Below, piece after piece: positions 31,601 through 40,435 of a stretch of 64,000 nt of DNA; position 1 is the stretch's first letter; every line of letters starts with the position of its first letter. Location: the NCBI GenBank assembly GCA_022775985.1, contig JALFIM010000041.1, positions 1 through 64,000 on the forward strand, written 5' to 3'. The position numbers and the translations under genes are program-made. Source of the DNA: Prevotella sp. (lineage in GTDB: Bacteria > Bacteroidota > Bacteroidia > Bacteroidales > Bacteroidaceae). The notes beneath the pieces were generated by a model, which was not told the DNA's origin, did no database searches, and saw nothing but the letters and a program-made list of their open reading frames with translations.

Positions 31601-31957
31601 TATGTACAGTTCACCCGTTATGTCGGCATAGCAGAAGGCCTGTTCGCCGATTTTCTTCAACGTCTGGGGCAGCTTTATCGTGCCGGTTAGCTTGTATTTA
31701 GTGAAAGCATTGTCGCCAATCTCCGTCACCGTGTACGTCTTTTTGTCGTAGACGACGGATGAGGGGATGCTCAGATTGCTTATCACCTGTGTGGCTGACG
31801 TGACCGACACCGTGGCCGCACTCGCATCGGTCACCTTATAGGTGATGTTGCCTGTGGTGAATGTCTGCGCTCTTGCGCCCGATGTGGCGAGGATGCCATA
31901 CAACAGCATGGCTATGCCCATGGCACGGCGCGACAGAGTGTGTAGTGATTTGTCCAT
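28673..31957 (-). CDS. BspA-like leucine-rich repeat (LRR_5) surface protein
   Basis: Many repeats such as 'LPSSIEEIGSSAFAGTAISGTLVLPKSIKAIGGGAFSGCKEL'; C-terminus 'KGINIIRKSDGSIRKVVVR'. Confidence 0.93.
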   Translation of the reverse strand: MDKSLHTLSRRAMGIAMLLYGILATSGARAQTFTTGNITYKVTDASAATVSVTSATQVISNLSIPSSVVYDKKTYTVTEIGDNAFTKYKLTGTIKLPQTLKKIGEQAFCYADITGELYIPLSVESIGRNAFNGCKKLTSLRITHSLKELGNYAFDDCRGVTYLYFDIPDAEQIVSRRYPTFSHLGADGSGVDVVIGNHVKSIRQYTFSDYVNLKSLTFEAGSVCTEIDEGAFTDYNKEYGELSSLGGELRLPSSIKKIGAGAFAETSITSLVIPEGVEEIGAMAFQHCGKLARVEYNAVNAATPYYGNGSCFDYSGCNVGGFDLVIGSKVEVIGNGLFNMGYDEKMGPEWGVGGLKSLTLPTPCNLRTIGKDTFSGNSLLTGKIDIPSSVETIGDGAFSGCRLITDVVVPSTVTSVGIGAFGGCTSLCTFYYDVANNTAGKLFPSSEDYDPMTGGTIVMEHPFTLTLGPSVESLPNNFCWQGFVGTMDLSKAAKLKSIGEYAFYQCSSLEGPNALAFGDALATVGSYAFYKCSSLRGPLRLPKSLVTDGKYTLGARAFEGVTVNEMYYDLDIRSKKKPDGSYENSDMNHLISSSSLHFEGKLTIGPSVVEIPNEMKFASGDYVIKQLEFATDSKLRRIGNNAFSSHPITGSINLPSSIEEIGSSAFAGTAISGTLVLPKSIKAIGGGAFSGCKELKGTIAFPSSLTDIGAGAFKGCAGLTGTLTIPATVSNLGWEAFFGANFDRLVIEDGDTPLTTGNNFSKTGGWIVKAPAIDSKKETADTDSEVITTDGTPDVGGPKRATAMSTLGLAQGMFSQMPLTEAYIGRELSYLCGAMADMSVVRNYYSPFNWSRHLERVVIGQNVKKTLPYQFAHCANLKSVVFPDGMETIADGTCYMDSVLVEVNVPRSVTIVGTGAFASCAALEHITIGSQTASEGKTMCMQAAADASTYGNTILDEGVFWGCEMLKSVNLTDAVSEIREDAFRWCTALTSLTCARATPPVIDTNAFRYAEPSACTLYVPIDCAASYRKNEVWGQFNVEEADLTGISSPSADVLPDADAERQRFDISGKRLHSPSKGINIIRKSDGSIRKVVVR

Positions 31958-31988
31958 ATTCTCTTTGTTTTTTAGGAATGAATAATTG

Positions 31989-31996
31989 CAAATGTA
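31989..31996 (-). promoter_or_regulatory. -7 promoter element (TACATTTG on minus strand)
   Basis: CAAATGTA about 32 nt upstream of the LRR gene start. Confidence 0.45.
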
Positions 31997-32286
31997 TGAA
32001 AAATATTGTTTCAGACAGTTGCCTCCACACCGCTATATGCGTGTAGATGATGAAAAACTATGCATTCCAGTAGGGCGGAAGGTCGTTGGTCAGCGGAGAA
32101 TATGAACATGTGCCGTAGGCGCATCGGCTTTCCGTGGACGGGTGAGGTGGTGACCTTGGCTCTCAAGGCATGTATATATAAATAGGTGTAGCCACGTGTG
32201 ATTTATGGCTGCTGTGGCGGTGGCAGACTGTGGCGCATGCAGTGTGGCTTGTCATGGGGGAGGACGCGGCGCAGCCGTGTGGCAGA

Positions 32287-32736
32287 CTATATGGTGGAGT
32301 AGTCGGGTATCTCAGTCAGGAAAGCATAGCTCCTGTCCTCGTAGTTCATCTTGCAGCAGTAGTGCGAGAGACCGTTGCTCACGATGAGGTAGTCTACGTG
32401 CAGCAGCATGTTGTAGACGGTGATTTGGTCAAACACGCGTTGCGTTATCTTGATGCTCGGAGCCTTGTATTCCACTATCATCTTGGGCCGCAGGCTCTTG
32501 TCATAGAGCACCGTGTCGGCACGCAGCTGCTTATTGCCGCATACGAGTCTTACCTCATTGGCGAGCAGTGCCGATGGATAGCCCTTGTGCTCCGTGAGGA
32601 AGTGTACGAAGTGCTGTCTGACCCACTCCTCGGGGGTCAGCGCCACATAGCGCCGTCGCAGTATGTCGAATATTTTGGGACTCTTTTGCGTCCCAGACAA
32701 TTTTATTTCAAAACTTGGAAGATTTAATTGAATCAT
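32287..32736 (-). CDS. Orphan type I restriction HsdR N-terminal-domain protein (PD-(D/E)XK-like)
   Basis: 'MIQLNLPSFEIKLSGTQKSPKIFDILRRRYVALTPEEWVRQHFVHFL..RADTVLYDKSLRPKMIVEYKAPSIKIT'; start trimmed from the ORF track. Confidence 0.85.
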   Translation of the reverse strand: MIQLNLPSFEIKLSGTQKSPKIFDILRRRYVALTPEEWVRQHFVHFLTEHKGYPSALLANEVRLVCGNKQLRADTVLYDKSLRPKMIVEYKAPSIKITQRVFDQITVYNMLLHVDYLIVSNGLSHYCCKMNYEDRSYAFLTEIPDYSTI

Positions 32737-32741
32737 TTTAT

Positions 32742-32749
32742 TAACTTTG
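32742..32749 (+). promoter_or_regulatory. -7 promoter element TAACTTTG
   Basis: Upstream of holA. Confidence 0.5.
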
Positions 32750-32872
32750 TGTGTGTAATGCCACCGCCATACCTTGGCAAAGGTAATAAGTTTCAGGCGG
32801 TCGTGCAAGGGTTTTCCCTGCCGGCACGGCGATTTTAATGAATTTATATTTTCAGTAATACATAATATATTT

Positions 32873-33901
32873 ATGGCAGTGAAGAATACGTCATCCACAT
32901 TCACGACGGTGATGGGTGAGCTGAAACGTGGTACGTACAGGCCCGTGTACTTGCTCATGGGGGATGAACCATACTATATAGACAAGGTGTCTGACTTTAT
33001 CTCCAACAGTGTGCTTGCGCCTGACGACAGGTATTTCAATCAGGACGTGGTGTTCGGCTCTGATGTCAATGCTGCGAGGGTGGTGGAGCTGTCGCGCGGT
33101 TATCCCATGATGCCGGCACAATACCGCGTGGTGGTGGTTAAGGAAGCCCAGGACATGAAGTCTACCGATGCGCTGGAGAAGTATCTTGAGCATCCTGTGC
33201 AGACCACCATTCTCGTGCTGTGTTTCAAGAACGGCGTGCTCAAGAAGAGAACGCTCGTCGATAAGGCGAAGGCCGCAGGCGTGGTACTTGAGAGCAAGAA
33301 GAAGCGCGACAGCGAGCTGCCTGGCTTCATAGAGAGCTATCTGCTCATGCACAAGATGAGCATAGACCCCAAGGCATCGTCTATGATAGCCGAGCACATA
33401 GGGGCCGACCTCAACCGCATAGCCTCGGAGCTTGACAAGCTGATAGTGGCCTTGGCCGACGGCGACAGGCGCGTCACTCCCGAGATAGTGGAGCAGCAGA
33501 TAGGCGTAAGCAAGGATTTCAACATCTTCGAGCTTCAGCGTGCCATCGTGGTGAAGGATGTTTTCAAGGCAAACCAGATAGTAAATTATTTTGACAAGAA
33601 TCCGAAGTCTGGAGGTATATATACATGTCTGCCCATGCTGTTCAGGTTTTTCCAGAATCTTATGACCGCACACTATGCCCCCAACAAGCAGAGCGAGACA
33701 GCCGTGGCAGCGCAGCTCGAACTGAAGTCTACGTGGGGCGTGAGGGACTATATGTCTGCCATGCGACATTACAGTGCCGCAAAGACTCTACAGATAATAT
33801 ATAAAATAAGAGAAATTGATGCCAAAAGTAAGGGTTTGGACAACCAAACGACCTCTTCTGGCGACCTTCTGAAGGAGCTTTTGTTCTTTATTTTGCACTG
33901 A
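32873..33901 (+). CDS. holA: DNA polymerase III subunit delta
   Basis: 'RPVYLLMGDEPYYIDKVSDFI', 'YPMMPAQYRVVVVKEAQDM', 'IGADLNRIASELDKL', 'FNIFELQRAI'; start MAVKNT preferred over 32774. Confidence 0.92.
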   Translation: MAVKNTSSTFTTVMGELKRGTYRPVYLLMGDEPYYIDKVSDFISNSVLAPDDRYFNQDVVFGSDVNAARVVELSRGYPMMPAQYRVVVVKEAQDMKSTDALEKYLEHPVQTTILVLCFKNGVLKKRTLVDKAKAAGVVLESKKKRDSELPGFIESYLLMHKMSIDPKASSMIAEHIGADLNRIASELDKLIVALADGDRRVTPEIVEQQIGVSKDFNIFELQRAIVVKDVFKANQIVNYFDKNPKSGGIYTCLPMLFRFFQNLMTAHYAPNKQSETAVAAQLELKSTWGVRDYMSAMRHYSAAKTLQIIYKIREIDAKSKGLDNQTTSSGDLLKELLFFILH

Positions 33902-33980
33902 AAACGGCTTTTTTGAGCCTGTTTTTATCCAGAACTGAAATCTGAAAAGATACGATTTTTTAGGCTAAATGCTTATCAAT

Positions 33981-34015
33981 GGGGTAGTTAAATAGAAAAC
34001 TACCCCTTTTATTTT
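33981..34015 (+). terminator. Rho-independent terminator
   Basis: GGGGTAGTTaaatagaaAACTACCCCTTTTATTTTT. Confidence 0.75.
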
Positions 34016-34196
34016 TCAAAATTCTGAGCCGTTTGAAAGGTAGTTCGGAATATTGAAAAATCGCGAATTTCTGACGTTTTGATGAAGAATAAATTTACAT
34101 TTCGGTTATCTTAACATTTTGATATGTATATATACAAATACAAATAATAACTAATTAGAGAGGAATACATGATTTTAAATTGTAAATAACGCACGT

Positions 34197-34216
34197 TTTC
34201 GGTTTGTAAACCGAAA
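34197..34216. promoter_or_regulatory. Candidate operator: perfect inverted repeat TTTCGGTTT-GT-AAACCGAAA
   Basis: 9-bp arms, 2-bp spacer, inside an AT-rich island upstream of the XRE regulator. Confidence 0.5.
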
Positions 34217-34300
34217 TACTACAATGGTTTCACGCTTGTGTTTTTGGATTTGTATTTGTGCATCTTATGATGATACAGAATGCTGCTATTTTGGATAATA

Positions 34301-34465
34301 GTGTGAAAACCAATATTTTAAACGTATTTGCGGTATAGATGGTTTAATCTTATACAGCCTGTTTGCGAATATTTTTCGTTCTAAATCATTGTGATAATGA
34401 TATTGTATCAAATAAGTGTGTGTAAACCAATACGATAACGGTATTATTGAAATAAATGGTCTAAT
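34301..34465. repeat. Two imperfect ~48-bp direct repeats (34301-34348 and 34418-34465)
   Basis: GTGTGaAAACCAATA..GTATTtgcGgtATAgATGGTtTAAT versus GTGTGtAAACCAATA..GTATTattGaaATAaATGGTcTAAT. Confidence 0.65.
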
Positions 34466-34612
34466 GTATTTAGAGTATTGCAGTGGCATTATACAAAAGT
34501 AAATATGCGGATATGTGAATGTGGTGGTTTGATTTTGTGATTTGCAATGAAAAATGTATAATTCACGATTCAAAAACAATTCGATTTTGTTGTTAATATG
34601 ATTTTTTTGCTT

Positions 34613-34620
34613 TACCTTTG
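34613..34620 (+). promoter_or_regulatory. -7 promoter element TACCTTTG
   Basis: About 48 nt upstream of the XRE regulator start. Confidence 0.55.
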
Positions 34621-34668
34621 TAAAATCATTGAGAAAGTACCGTATAACCACTAAATTGTTCGTGACAG

Positions 34669-35151
34669 ATGAAAGATCGCATACGCAAGGTCATGGAAAC
34701 TCAAAATATGACCCAGCAGGAGTTCGCTGAATTCTTGCATATATCCCCTGCATCGCTCAGCAGCATTTTCACGGGACGCACACGTCCTACCCTTTCCATC
34801 GTAGAGGCTATCAAGAAAAGTCTCCCCGACATCTCTACCGACTGGCTGATGTTTGGCGTTGGCCAGATGTATAATGATGATGTGTCGTCAGCCGATGGAG
34901 ATTCCTCCACCCCGTCAGACCCGTCTGCGGCCAGCACATCACCTGATGCAGAGTCGGCTCTTGACTTCGGTGACGCGCAGCCCAGTCTGCCTGACGCTTC
35001 GTCATACGGTGTACCGTTTGGCGGACAACAAGGAGGATTCGGTGACAATCGGCGGATGGTAAATAAAATTGACATTCCGCAGCGTTCAATCACGGAGATA
35101 CGGATATTTTATAGCGACCAGACTTGGGAGACGTTCGTGCCCAAGAAGTGA
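34669..35151 (+). CDS. XRE-family helix-turn-helix regulator with low-complexity linker and conserved C-terminal 'ITEIRIFYSDQTWETFVPKK'
   Basis: 'MKDRIRKVMETQNMTQQEFAEFLHISPASLSSIFTGRTRPTLSIVEAI' HTH. Confidence 0.9.
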   Translation: MKDRIRKVMETQNMTQQEFAEFLHISPASLSSIFTGRTRPTLSIVEAIKKSLPDISTDWLMFGVGQMYNDDVSSADGDSSTPSDPSAASTSPDAESALDFGDAQPSLPDASSYGVPFGGQQGGFGDNRRMVNKIDIPQRSITEIRIFYSDQTWETFVPKK

Positions 35152-35348
35152 TGTGCCTGTATGGCTACACATGCTTATATAAGCAGCCTCATGGTAGTGG
35201 CATATCTGTGATGAGAGCATAGCATGTGTAGCGTGCTGTGCCCTCATGGCGTTGTTGTGAATATGTGCATAGCTGATGGTGTAGTATTAATGGGCATTAA
35301 GTAAATGCTCCTTGGATAGTTTATAAAACACATTGATATACAACGTGT

Positions 35349-35435
35349 TACAAAACGGCCCATTTCGCAATGCGAAATGGGCCGTTTTAGCTTGCGAAAT
35401 GGGCCGAATCGCACTGCGAAACGGCCCATTTTATA
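35349..35435. repeat. 87-bp intergenic array, 4 x 21-bp imperfect palindromes (copy 2)
   Basis: GGSCC centres at 35359, 35381, 35403, 35425. Confidence 0.95.
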
Positions 35436-35562
35436 ATACAGTATCGCCATGTGGCTGATGCTGCCTGGTGTCATGTGGCGTGTGGCTTGGCATCATGCGC
35501 TGTATGGCTTGGGTTTATGGCTGCTGCCATGGCGCGGCTATTGGCCGACAGTCGGCATAATG

Positions 35563-37935
35563 TCAATATACATATATGCTGTACGACTTTATGCATCCTG
35601 GTGCTCCCTGCTCCATACGTGGCAAGTATTCCATGGCGGTGACGGTCTGCTTGGAGCCGAGGTCTATGACGAGCAGATGTGGTGTAGGGGCCGACTTCTC
35701 TGTCTGCCAGTAGGTTGACTCCTGCAAGTCGAACGCCTTGTCGCCTGTGTGGTTGCCTTGCAGCTCCTCGGAGTCGGCATATTTCACCGCCCATTGGTCG
35801 CGTGCTATGCGCTTGCCGTTGGCACCGAGCAAGTACAGTTCGGCTATGGCACAGGGCTTGCCGTCGTGTGTCGATGTGCATTCTATCGCCATGTAGCGCC
35901 CTGATGCGGGCTTGTCGAATCGCACTGTCTGCCAACCGCCTCCGTTGCTCATGTCTCCCCTTGCCGCGGGAGTTGAGGAGTTGAGATCTGGTTTGTCGCC
36001 TATATTGTTGTGCTTTACCGACTTCTCGAGCTGCAGCTTGTCGAGCTCGGGCTTTGTCTGTCCCCATACTGTCGGATTCTTGGGGCCCACTACGTCGAGT
36101 ACCACTATCTCGTTGGAGCCCTTCTTCAGCCAGCAGCCGGGGCAATAGAGGGTCTGCTGTGGTCCTATTGACCAGAAACGCCCTAAGGCATGACCGTTGA
36201 CGTAGACCTGTCCCTTGCCCCATGTCTCCATGTTGAGGAATGTGTCGCCGGTAGACTTCAGGTTGAATGTGGCGCGGTAGTAGCCGGCCTTGCCCGGTAT
36301 GTCGCCGGAGTAGAAGATGTCTTTGCGTGGAGTGGTGAGGGCACGGATGGCCGTCTGGTAGTCGTCGGCTATCCTCCGCATGCGCCAGTCCTTCAGGTTC
36401 CATGTCAGTTCGTCGCCGTCTGCCTCGGCAGTGAGCCTCACGTCGCCTATGATACCCTTGTAGTCTTTTATCGCACGGCCGAAGTTTATGCGCCCCATGC
36501 CCTCTACGAGCAGCGTCAAGGTATCTCCTTTATGCGTGGGTGGAAGCATGAGAGTGTGCTCGTTCTTCACGCGGTCTATCTTGCCTATGTACGTGTCATT
36601 GATGAACACCTGCACGAAGTCGTGCCCGTCTATGCTGAGTGTGCTGCCGCCTTCAGTGCTGGGCAGGGCCGTGTTGTATATCATCGAGCCGTAGCCGAGG
36701 TTCATGTCCTCAAAGGTCAGTGGCTCGCGGCTCTCTGCCGTGCTGTCGGCTCCGCACTGTATCGGTGCTCCGTACTTGAGCGTGAGGCGCGGAATGCTTA
36801 TGATGCTTGCGGCCTTTGACGGCACGGGCGGCAGTTTCTTGTCGGCATATTTGGCAAGGGTGTTGCGCAGCAGCCAGTATTTCTCCGTGGGCTCACCGTA
36901 CTCATTGATAGGCGCATCGTAGTCGTAGCTCGTCACGTCGGGCGCGAATCCCGGCGAGTTGGCACCGGCCCAGTGGCCGAAAGAGGTGCCACCGTGCGTC
37001 ATGTAGAGCGAGAAAGATATGCCTTTAGACAGCATCTCGTCGATGCCTGCCACCATGTCCTTGGCAGGGCGGGTCTCATGGCGTGCTCCCCATTTGTCGA
37101 ACCATCCGCTCCAGAACTCGGAGCACATGAGGGGAGAGTCCGGGCGGAGCTGTCGCAGGCGGCGGAACTGGTCGTCGATGTTGGCACCTGTGCCGAAGTT
37201 CATGGTCCACGTGAGGTCATCGAGGCCGTTACGCTCGAAGTTTGAGTTCCAGTCGCATTGGAAGAGCGTTGTCTTGGCCGTCGGGGAGTCCCAGTATTTG
37301 CGCAGCGTGTCGCGTATCTGTGCTATGTATGCCTTGTCCTCACCGTAGCTTCCGTACTCGTTCTCCACCTGTACCATGATGATTGGGCCGCCACGTCCTA
37401 TCGTGAGTGGTGCGAGCTGTTCGGCTACCTTCTTCTCGAACCTGTCTACGCAGCTCATGAAGTACGGGTCTTGCTCGCGCAGTCTGATGTCTTTCTTCTT
37501 CAGCAGCCACCATGGCAGACCGCCCATCTCCCATTCTGCGCACACGTATGGGCCAGGTCTCACGATGACGTACATGCCGTTTTTCTGTGCGAGACGGCAG
37601 AAGGCCGCCACGTCGTTCTGCCCCTCGAAGTCGAACACGCCCTCTTTCTGCTCATGTATGTTCCAGAATATGTATATGCAGATGGTGTTCATGCCGAGAG
37701 CCTTGCACATCTTTATGCGGTGCTCCCAGTACTGGCGTGGTATGCGGGGATAGTGTATCTCCGCCGCTTTTACCACAAACGGTTTGCCGTTGAGCATGAA
37801 CGACTTGTCGCCTACGGCGAACGACTGTCGGATTACGGCTGCCGTGGGCTGCTTGACGGGCGTGAGGGCATGCCCTTGCATCGCCGTAGCTGAGGCCAGG
37901 GCAGCCGCCATGATGATTTTGTTGAGTTGTATCAT
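35563..37935 (-). CDS. Glycoside hydrolase family 35 beta-galactosidase with C-terminal F5/8 type C-like domain
   Basis: 'FVVKAAEIHYPRIPRQYWEHRIKMCKALGMNTICIYIFWN', 'MVQVENEYGSYG', 'PLMCSEFWSGWFDKWG'. Confidence 0.94.
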   Translation of the reverse strand: MIQLNKIIMAAALASATAMQGHALTPVKQPTAAVIRQSFAVGDKSFMLNGKPFVVKAAEIHYPRIPRQYWEHRIKMCKALGMNTICIYIFWNIHEQKEGVFDFEGQNDVAAFCRLAQKNGMYVIVRPGPYVCAEWEMGGLPWWLLKKKDIRLREQDPYFMSCVDRFEKKVAEQLAPLTIGRGGPIIMVQVENEYGSYGEDKAYIAQIRDTLRKYWDSPTAKTTLFQCDWNSNFERNGLDDLTWTMNFGTGANIDDQFRRLRQLRPDSPLMCSEFWSGWFDKWGARHETRPAKDMVAGIDEMLSKGISFSLYMTHGGTSFGHWAGANSPGFAPDVTSYDYDAPINEYGEPTEKYWLLRNTLAKYADKKLPPVPSKAASIISIPRLTLKYGAPIQCGADSTAESREPLTFEDMNLGYGSMIYNTALPSTEGGSTLSIDGHDFVQVFINDTYIGKIDRVKNEHTLMLPPTHKGDTLTLLVEGMGRINFGRAIKDYKGIIGDVRLTAEADGDELTWNLKDWRMRRIADDYQTAIRALTTPRKDIFYSGDIPGKAGYYRATFNLKSTGDTFLNMETWGKGQVYVNGHALGRFWSIGPQQTLYCPGCWLKKGSNEIVVLDVVGPKNPTVWGQTKPELDKLQLEKSVKHNNIGDKPDLNSSTPAARGDMSNGGGWQTVRFDKPASGRYMAIECTSTHDGKPCAIAELYLLGANGKRIARDQWAVKYADSEELQGNHTGDKAFDLQESTYWQTEKSAPTPHLLVIDLGSKQTVTAMEYLPRMEQGAPGCIKSYSIYVY

Positions 37936-38080
37936 ATCAGGTTTGTTTTGATTAGTGTATTGTCATGTGTTGCCTATATGGGTGTATGTATGTCGGAATG
38001 GATAGGCCATCGTGATGGTTCGGGTAGTCTGCCGCAGTTATGGGTGCCCACAAGCAGGTCTGTGTCTGCCGCTGGATGGG

Positions 38081-38881
38081 TCACAGCATCTTGCTGAGGA
38101 AGTCTTTAAGGCGTGGCGATTCAGGAGCGTTGAATATGTCGTATGGCGTGCCTTCCTCTGTTATCTTGCCGTCGCTGAAGAACAGCACGCGGTTGGCTAC
38201 CTCGCGTGCGAACGCCATTTCGTGTGTCACCACGACCATAGTCATTCCACCCTCGGCCAGTTCGCGCATCAGGCTGAGCACTTCGCCCACCATCTCTGGG
38301 TCGAGTGCCGACGTGGGCTCGTCGAAAAGCATCACATCGGGGGCCATGGCGAGGGCCCTCACTATCGCTATGCGCTGCTTCTGGCCTCCCGACAGCCTCT
38401 GAGGGTAGCTGTCTGCCGCATCGGCCAGGCCTATACGCGCAAGCAGTTCCATGGCGCGTGCGTCGGCCTCGGCCTTCGACATCAGGCCAAGCACGGTAGG
38501 GGCAAGCGTCACGTTCTGCTTTATTGTCATGTTGGGAAACAGGTTGAACTGCTGGAATACCATGCCTATGTGGCGTCTAAGCCTGTCTATGTCGGTAGAG
38601 GGCGACGTGATGTCTGTACCCTCAAAGAGTATTTGTCCTGAGGTGACGGTCTCAAGGCGGTTGAGGGAGCGCAGGAACGTGCTCTTGCCACAGCCTGATG
38701 GCCCTATGATGGCCGTCACCTCACCCCTTGATATAGTGGTGGATATACCGTCGAGCACGTAATGCGTGCCGTCGTACGACTTTCCCACATCTTTCACTTC
38801 TATGAGTATGTCGGCGTATGTGCCGCCGCATGTCGTGGCGCACTGGCTGCTTGTGTTGTGGAGGGCGTTATCTGTATTCAT
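38081..38881 (-). CDS. Polar amino-acid ABC transporter ATP-binding protein (GlnQ-like)
   Basis: '[18 protein letters not shown]', '[37 protein letters not shown]'. Confidence 0.95.
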   Translation of the reverse strand: MNTDNALHNTSSQCATTCGGTYADILIEVKDVGKSYDGTHYVLDGISTTISRGEVTAIIGPSGCGKSTFLRSLNRLETVTSGQILFEGTDITSPSTDIDRLRRHIGMVFQQFNLFPNMTIKQNVTLAPTVLGLMSKAEADARAMELLARIGLADAADSYPQRLSGGQKQRIAIVRALAMAPDVMLFDEPTSALDPEMVGEVLSLMRELAEGGMTMVVVTHEMAFAREVANRVLFFSDGKITEEGTPYDIFNAPESPRLKDFLSKML

Positions 38882-40373
38882 TCTTTCTCATTCGTTTCTC
38901 TATTCTGCTTATGCCTGTTGACAGGGCAATGACGAGCATGAAGTATATGGCGGCTACCAGACCGAGGGGCATCATGGCATCGTATGTGATGGAACGTATT
39001 ATGTCGCTGCCCTTCGTCAGGTCTGTAAGTCCGATATATCCGCTTATGGATGTCTCCTTGAGAAGGGTGATGAGCTCGTTGCCTATGGCCGGGAGCACGT
39101 TCTTGAAAGCCTGTGGCATGACTATGCGGCGCATCGTGGTGGCGTACGAGAGGCCAAGACTGCGCCCTGCCTCCATCTGTCCTTTGTCTACGGCCATTAT
39201 TCCCGAGCGTATCACCTCGGCAAGGTATGCGGCGGAGTTGAGGCCGAAGGCCACCACGGCCACCAGCACCTTGCTTATGTCTACTGCGGCGAACACCACA
39301 TAATATATTATCAGGAGCTGCACCATAGTGGGCGTGCCGCGTATAATCATAAGGTATGTCTTGCACAGGATGTTGGCTATCGGCATGCTGCCGTTGTTGT
39401 CGTGGGTAGTCCTGATGACAGCTATCAGCGTGCCGAGCAGCAGGGATATGAGCATGGCGCAGACTGTGATGATGAGCGTGTTGCCGAGTCCTTTGAGCAG
39501 ATAGGTGTATCTGCCGTCGGCTATGAAGTTGTTTTTGAAACGGCTTATGATGCCGTGTCCTGCCGTCGCGCTGCCGTTATTGTCTCTCACGATGACCATC
39601 TGCCGTGATGTGGCGTATGGCTCCGTGAAGAGGACGCTGCCTTTTCTCTCAGGTGTCACGGTCATGCCGGCCGCTCCGATGCGTGCCTTGCCGTTCTGTA
39701 TGGCTGCTATTATGGCATCAAACTCCATGTCCTCCACCTTGATATCCATGTTCAGCTCATCTGCTATGGCGTGAGCTATGTCGATGTCTATGCCCACTAT
39801 GTTGCCATGGTCGTAGTACTCGTATGGCTTGAAGGTGGCGTTTGTCGCTACTGTGAGCACTCCTGCCGCCCTGCCGCCGCGCTTCGGGGTGTAGGCAGTG
39901 CTTGCATCGCCTTTTATATGTCTGTCTATTATAGTGTCTATGATGCCTTTTTGTTTCAGAGTACGTATGGCGTTGTTCACCATACGGGCCATTATGGAGT
40001 CTGGTTTGGCGAGACACATGGCGAGGTATTCCGTGGATAGCGGCTCTGCCAGAACCCTTATGCCGTTTGTCTGTCGGCAGAAAGCGTAGGCTGGCTGCTC
40101 GTCCACTACCACGCAGTCTATCTTTCCCTGCGTCAGTGCCTGCACGGCATCGGCGGCCTTGGTGTAGCGTTCCACCTCGTTATGGCCTTCTTTCTCCAGT
40201 GCTGAAGCCTTGACATCGCCAGTAGTACCGAGCTGTACGCCTATGATGCAGCCCTTGATGTCAGCTATGGAGGCTATGGCCTTCGGCTCACGTCCCGTAT
40301 TCTGTACTATGACCCATGCCGAGGCAGCGAGCAATATGGCTACTATTGTTATGAGAGAAGTTTTCCTTGTCAT
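38868..40373 (-). CDS. Amino-acid ABC transporter substrate-binding/permease fusion protein
   Basis: Tandem SBP-like segments, then BPD permease '[12 protein letters not shown]...[20 protein letters not shown]...[28 protein letters not shown]'. Confidence 0.92.
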   Translation of the reverse strand: MTRKTSLITIVAILLAASAWVIVQNTGREPKAIASIADIKGCIIGVQLGTTGDVKASALEKEGHNEVERYTKAADAVQALTQGKIDCVVVDEQPAYAFCRQTNGIRVLAEPLSTEYLAMCLAKPDSIMARMVNNAIRTLKQKGIIDTIIDRHIKGDASTAYTPKRGGRAAGVLTVATNATFKPYEYYDHGNIVGIDIDIAHAIADELNMDIKVEDMEFDAIIAAIQNGKARIGAAGMTVTPERKGSVLFTEPYATSRQMVIVRDNNGSATAGHGIISRFKNNFIADGRYTYLLKGLGNTLIITVCAMLISLLLGTLIAVIRTTHDNNGSMPIANILCKTYLMIIRGTPTMVQLLIIYYVVFAAVDISKVLVAVVAFGLNSAAYLAEVIRSGIMAVDKGQMEAGRSLGLSYATTMRRIVMPQAFKNVLPAIGNELITLLKETSISGYIGLTDLTKGSDIIRSITYDAMMPLGLVAAIYFMLVIALSTGISRIEKRMRKNEYR

Positions 40374-40435
40374 TATAGTATATATAGTAATGGTGGTAGG
40401 TGGTGTGTAAGAGATGTGCTGGCAGTGGCTTGCCG

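Noticed and set aside
23879-31957. Polysaccharide utilisation locus (PUL)
   Set aside because: Glycosidase and LRR surface protein present but no SusC/SusD pair, sigma/anti-sigma or HTCS regulator nearby.
34286-34651. 121-aa minus-strand ORF in the AT-rich island with two similar 'YWFxH' segments
   Set aside because: Low-complexity AT-driven composition; the peptide similarity is explained by the imperfect direct DNA repeats; no promoter or RBS support.
38868-40373. Substrate-binding/permease fusion as a novel protein
   Set aside because: SBP-permease fusions of polar amino-acid ABC transporters are known; the adjacent ATPase is canonical.
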